Assembly (NCBI GenBank): GCA_964408805.1
Contig: CAYPAV010000011.1
Location: 1 to 64,000 of the forward strand
Length of the DNA stretch: 64,000 nt
Direction of reading: 5' to 3'
Source: CAYPAV01 sp964408805
GTDB lineage: Bacteria; Pseudomonadota; Alphaproteobacteria; UBA8366
The notes below the pieces were generated by a model. It was not told the origin of the DNA. It made no database searches and saw nothing but the letters and a program-made list of their open reading frames with translations. Position 1 is the first letter of the stretch. Each line of letters opens with the position of its first letter. Shown in pieces: positions 63,520-64,000 of this stretch. The position numbers were made by a program, and so were the translations under genes.

Positions 63520-64000
63520 TCATTCGGTGTCGCGTTCGATCGTAATATACCCCTCCGGTGCCCGCACGGCCGACCACCCGGGCGGCACCACCACCGTGGT
63601 GTCGGGTTCCTCGATTACTAGGGGGCCGGGCGTGGGGGTCGGCAGGTCGGCGCGCGTGAGAATGCGCGCCGTTTGCGTGCCGATCTCGGGACCGAAATAG
63701 ACCTCGCGCGTTCCCGCGCCACCTTGTTCGGAAGCGATCCCATAAAGGGCGGCAAAATCGAGGCGGTCGGCCGACGCCGTCGCTCGGAGACGCAAGTTGA
63801 CCAGCTCGACCGGGTCATCGGAGACATATCCATAGGACTGCCGATGCACTTCGGTGAAGGCGGCGGCTAGGACCGGCTTCGGGTCCTCGGTGCCGAAATC
63901 CCGGAAAGGCAAGGTGATCTCGGAAACCTGATAGCCGTATTTGAGATCGACCTGAAAGTCGATCCGCATGTCGGCCTGGTCGATCCCCTCACCGGCCAGT
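63520..64000 (-). CDS. hydantoinase/oxoprolinase A family protein, C-terminal part
   Basis: Partial gene that runs off the right end of the window; 160 codons of its 3' end are visible (AGEGIDQADMRIDFQVDLKY at the window edge, then SYGYVSDDPVELVNLRLRA and GPLVIEEPDTTVVVPPGW). These are typical of the C-terminal end of HyuA-type subunits of ATP-dependent hydantoinases or acetophenone carboxylase-like enzymes. The stop is 18 bases upstream of the CoA-transferase start. Confidence 0.85.
   Translation of the reverse strand, partial: LAGEGIDQADMRIDFQVDLKYGYQVSEITLPFRDFGTEDPKPVLAAAFTEVHRQSYGYVSDDPVELVNLRLRATASADRLDFAALYGIASEQGGAGTREVYFGPEIGTQTARILTRADLPTPTPGPLVIEEPDTTVVVPPGWSAVRAPEGYITIERDTE

Overview
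This 64 kb window is high-GC chromosomal DNA, densely packed with genes and with many 1-8 bp gene overlaps. The gene families (urt/ure, nap, TauD, LLM flavoenzymes, CaiB/BaiF CoA-transferases, class III cyclase-TPR proteins) and codon use point to an alphaproteobacterium of Rhodospirillales type. That placement is inference; no rRNA or core phylogenetic marker is present.

Layout. Positions 1-80 hold the 3' half of an initiator-type tRNA-Met on the minus strand, with a 5' half that no longer folds. Positions 253-11095 are a complete urea-nitrogen locus: a sigma-54 promoter, the urea ABC importer urtABCDE, and urease with its accessory genes ureDABCEFG. After an SDR and an SMP-30 gene comes a six-gene minus-strand operon (21844-12926). 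It encodes two cytoplasmic molybdopterin oxidoreductases, a MoaD/ThiS-like ubiquitin-fold protein, an NrfD-type membrane subunit, a ferredoxin subunit and a ferredoxin-membrane fusion, with an FNR-like palindrome upstream. Positions 22-29 kb hold assorted metabolic genes. Positions 28.6-30.95 kb form a recombination scar: an N-terminally deleted CoA-transferase, an AT-rich gap, a 5'-truncated tyrosine recombinase fused to a kinase-less hipA, and hipB with a palindromic operator.

Positions 31.0-36.8 kb are a catabolic operon: an uncharacterised cysteine-containing protein, 2-oxoacid dehydrogenase E1 alpha and beta, enoyl-CoA hydratase, a lipoyl E2-like protein that has lost its acyltransferase catalytic motif, and acyl-CoA dehydrogenase. 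A REC-GGDEF-remnant protein and the periplasmic nitrate reductase operon napEDABC follow at 38.8-44.1 kb. The 44-51.5 kb part carries two TauD-type dioxygenases, Cu/Zn SOD, SCO, a PilZ protein, hydrolases and a tandem pair of Lin0512-family genes.

The most unusual content is at 51.6-62.3 kb. Two genes are interrupted by an in-frame TGA exactly where a cysteine is expected, and each TGA is followed at the right distance by a hairpin that fits a bacterial SECIS. They are an ArsM-like methyltransferase (Sec202) and a secreted peroxiredoxin-like protein with a UPYC active site (Sec80). Between them lies a class III adenylate/guanylate cyclase-TPR gene whose catalytic-domain segment (about 58487-58950) is inverted in place: the start region and the TPR part are on the plus strand and the catalytic domain is on the minus strand. 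Imperfect direct repeats flank this locus. An orphan ectoine synthase and an FMN-riboswitch-controlled lumazine synthase also lie here.

Taken together, the window describes a nitrogen-scavenging (urea), facultatively anaerobic (nitrate, Mo respiratory enzyme) heterotroph with CoA-thioester catabolism and probable selenocysteine use. No selA, selB, selC or selD gene is visible in the window.
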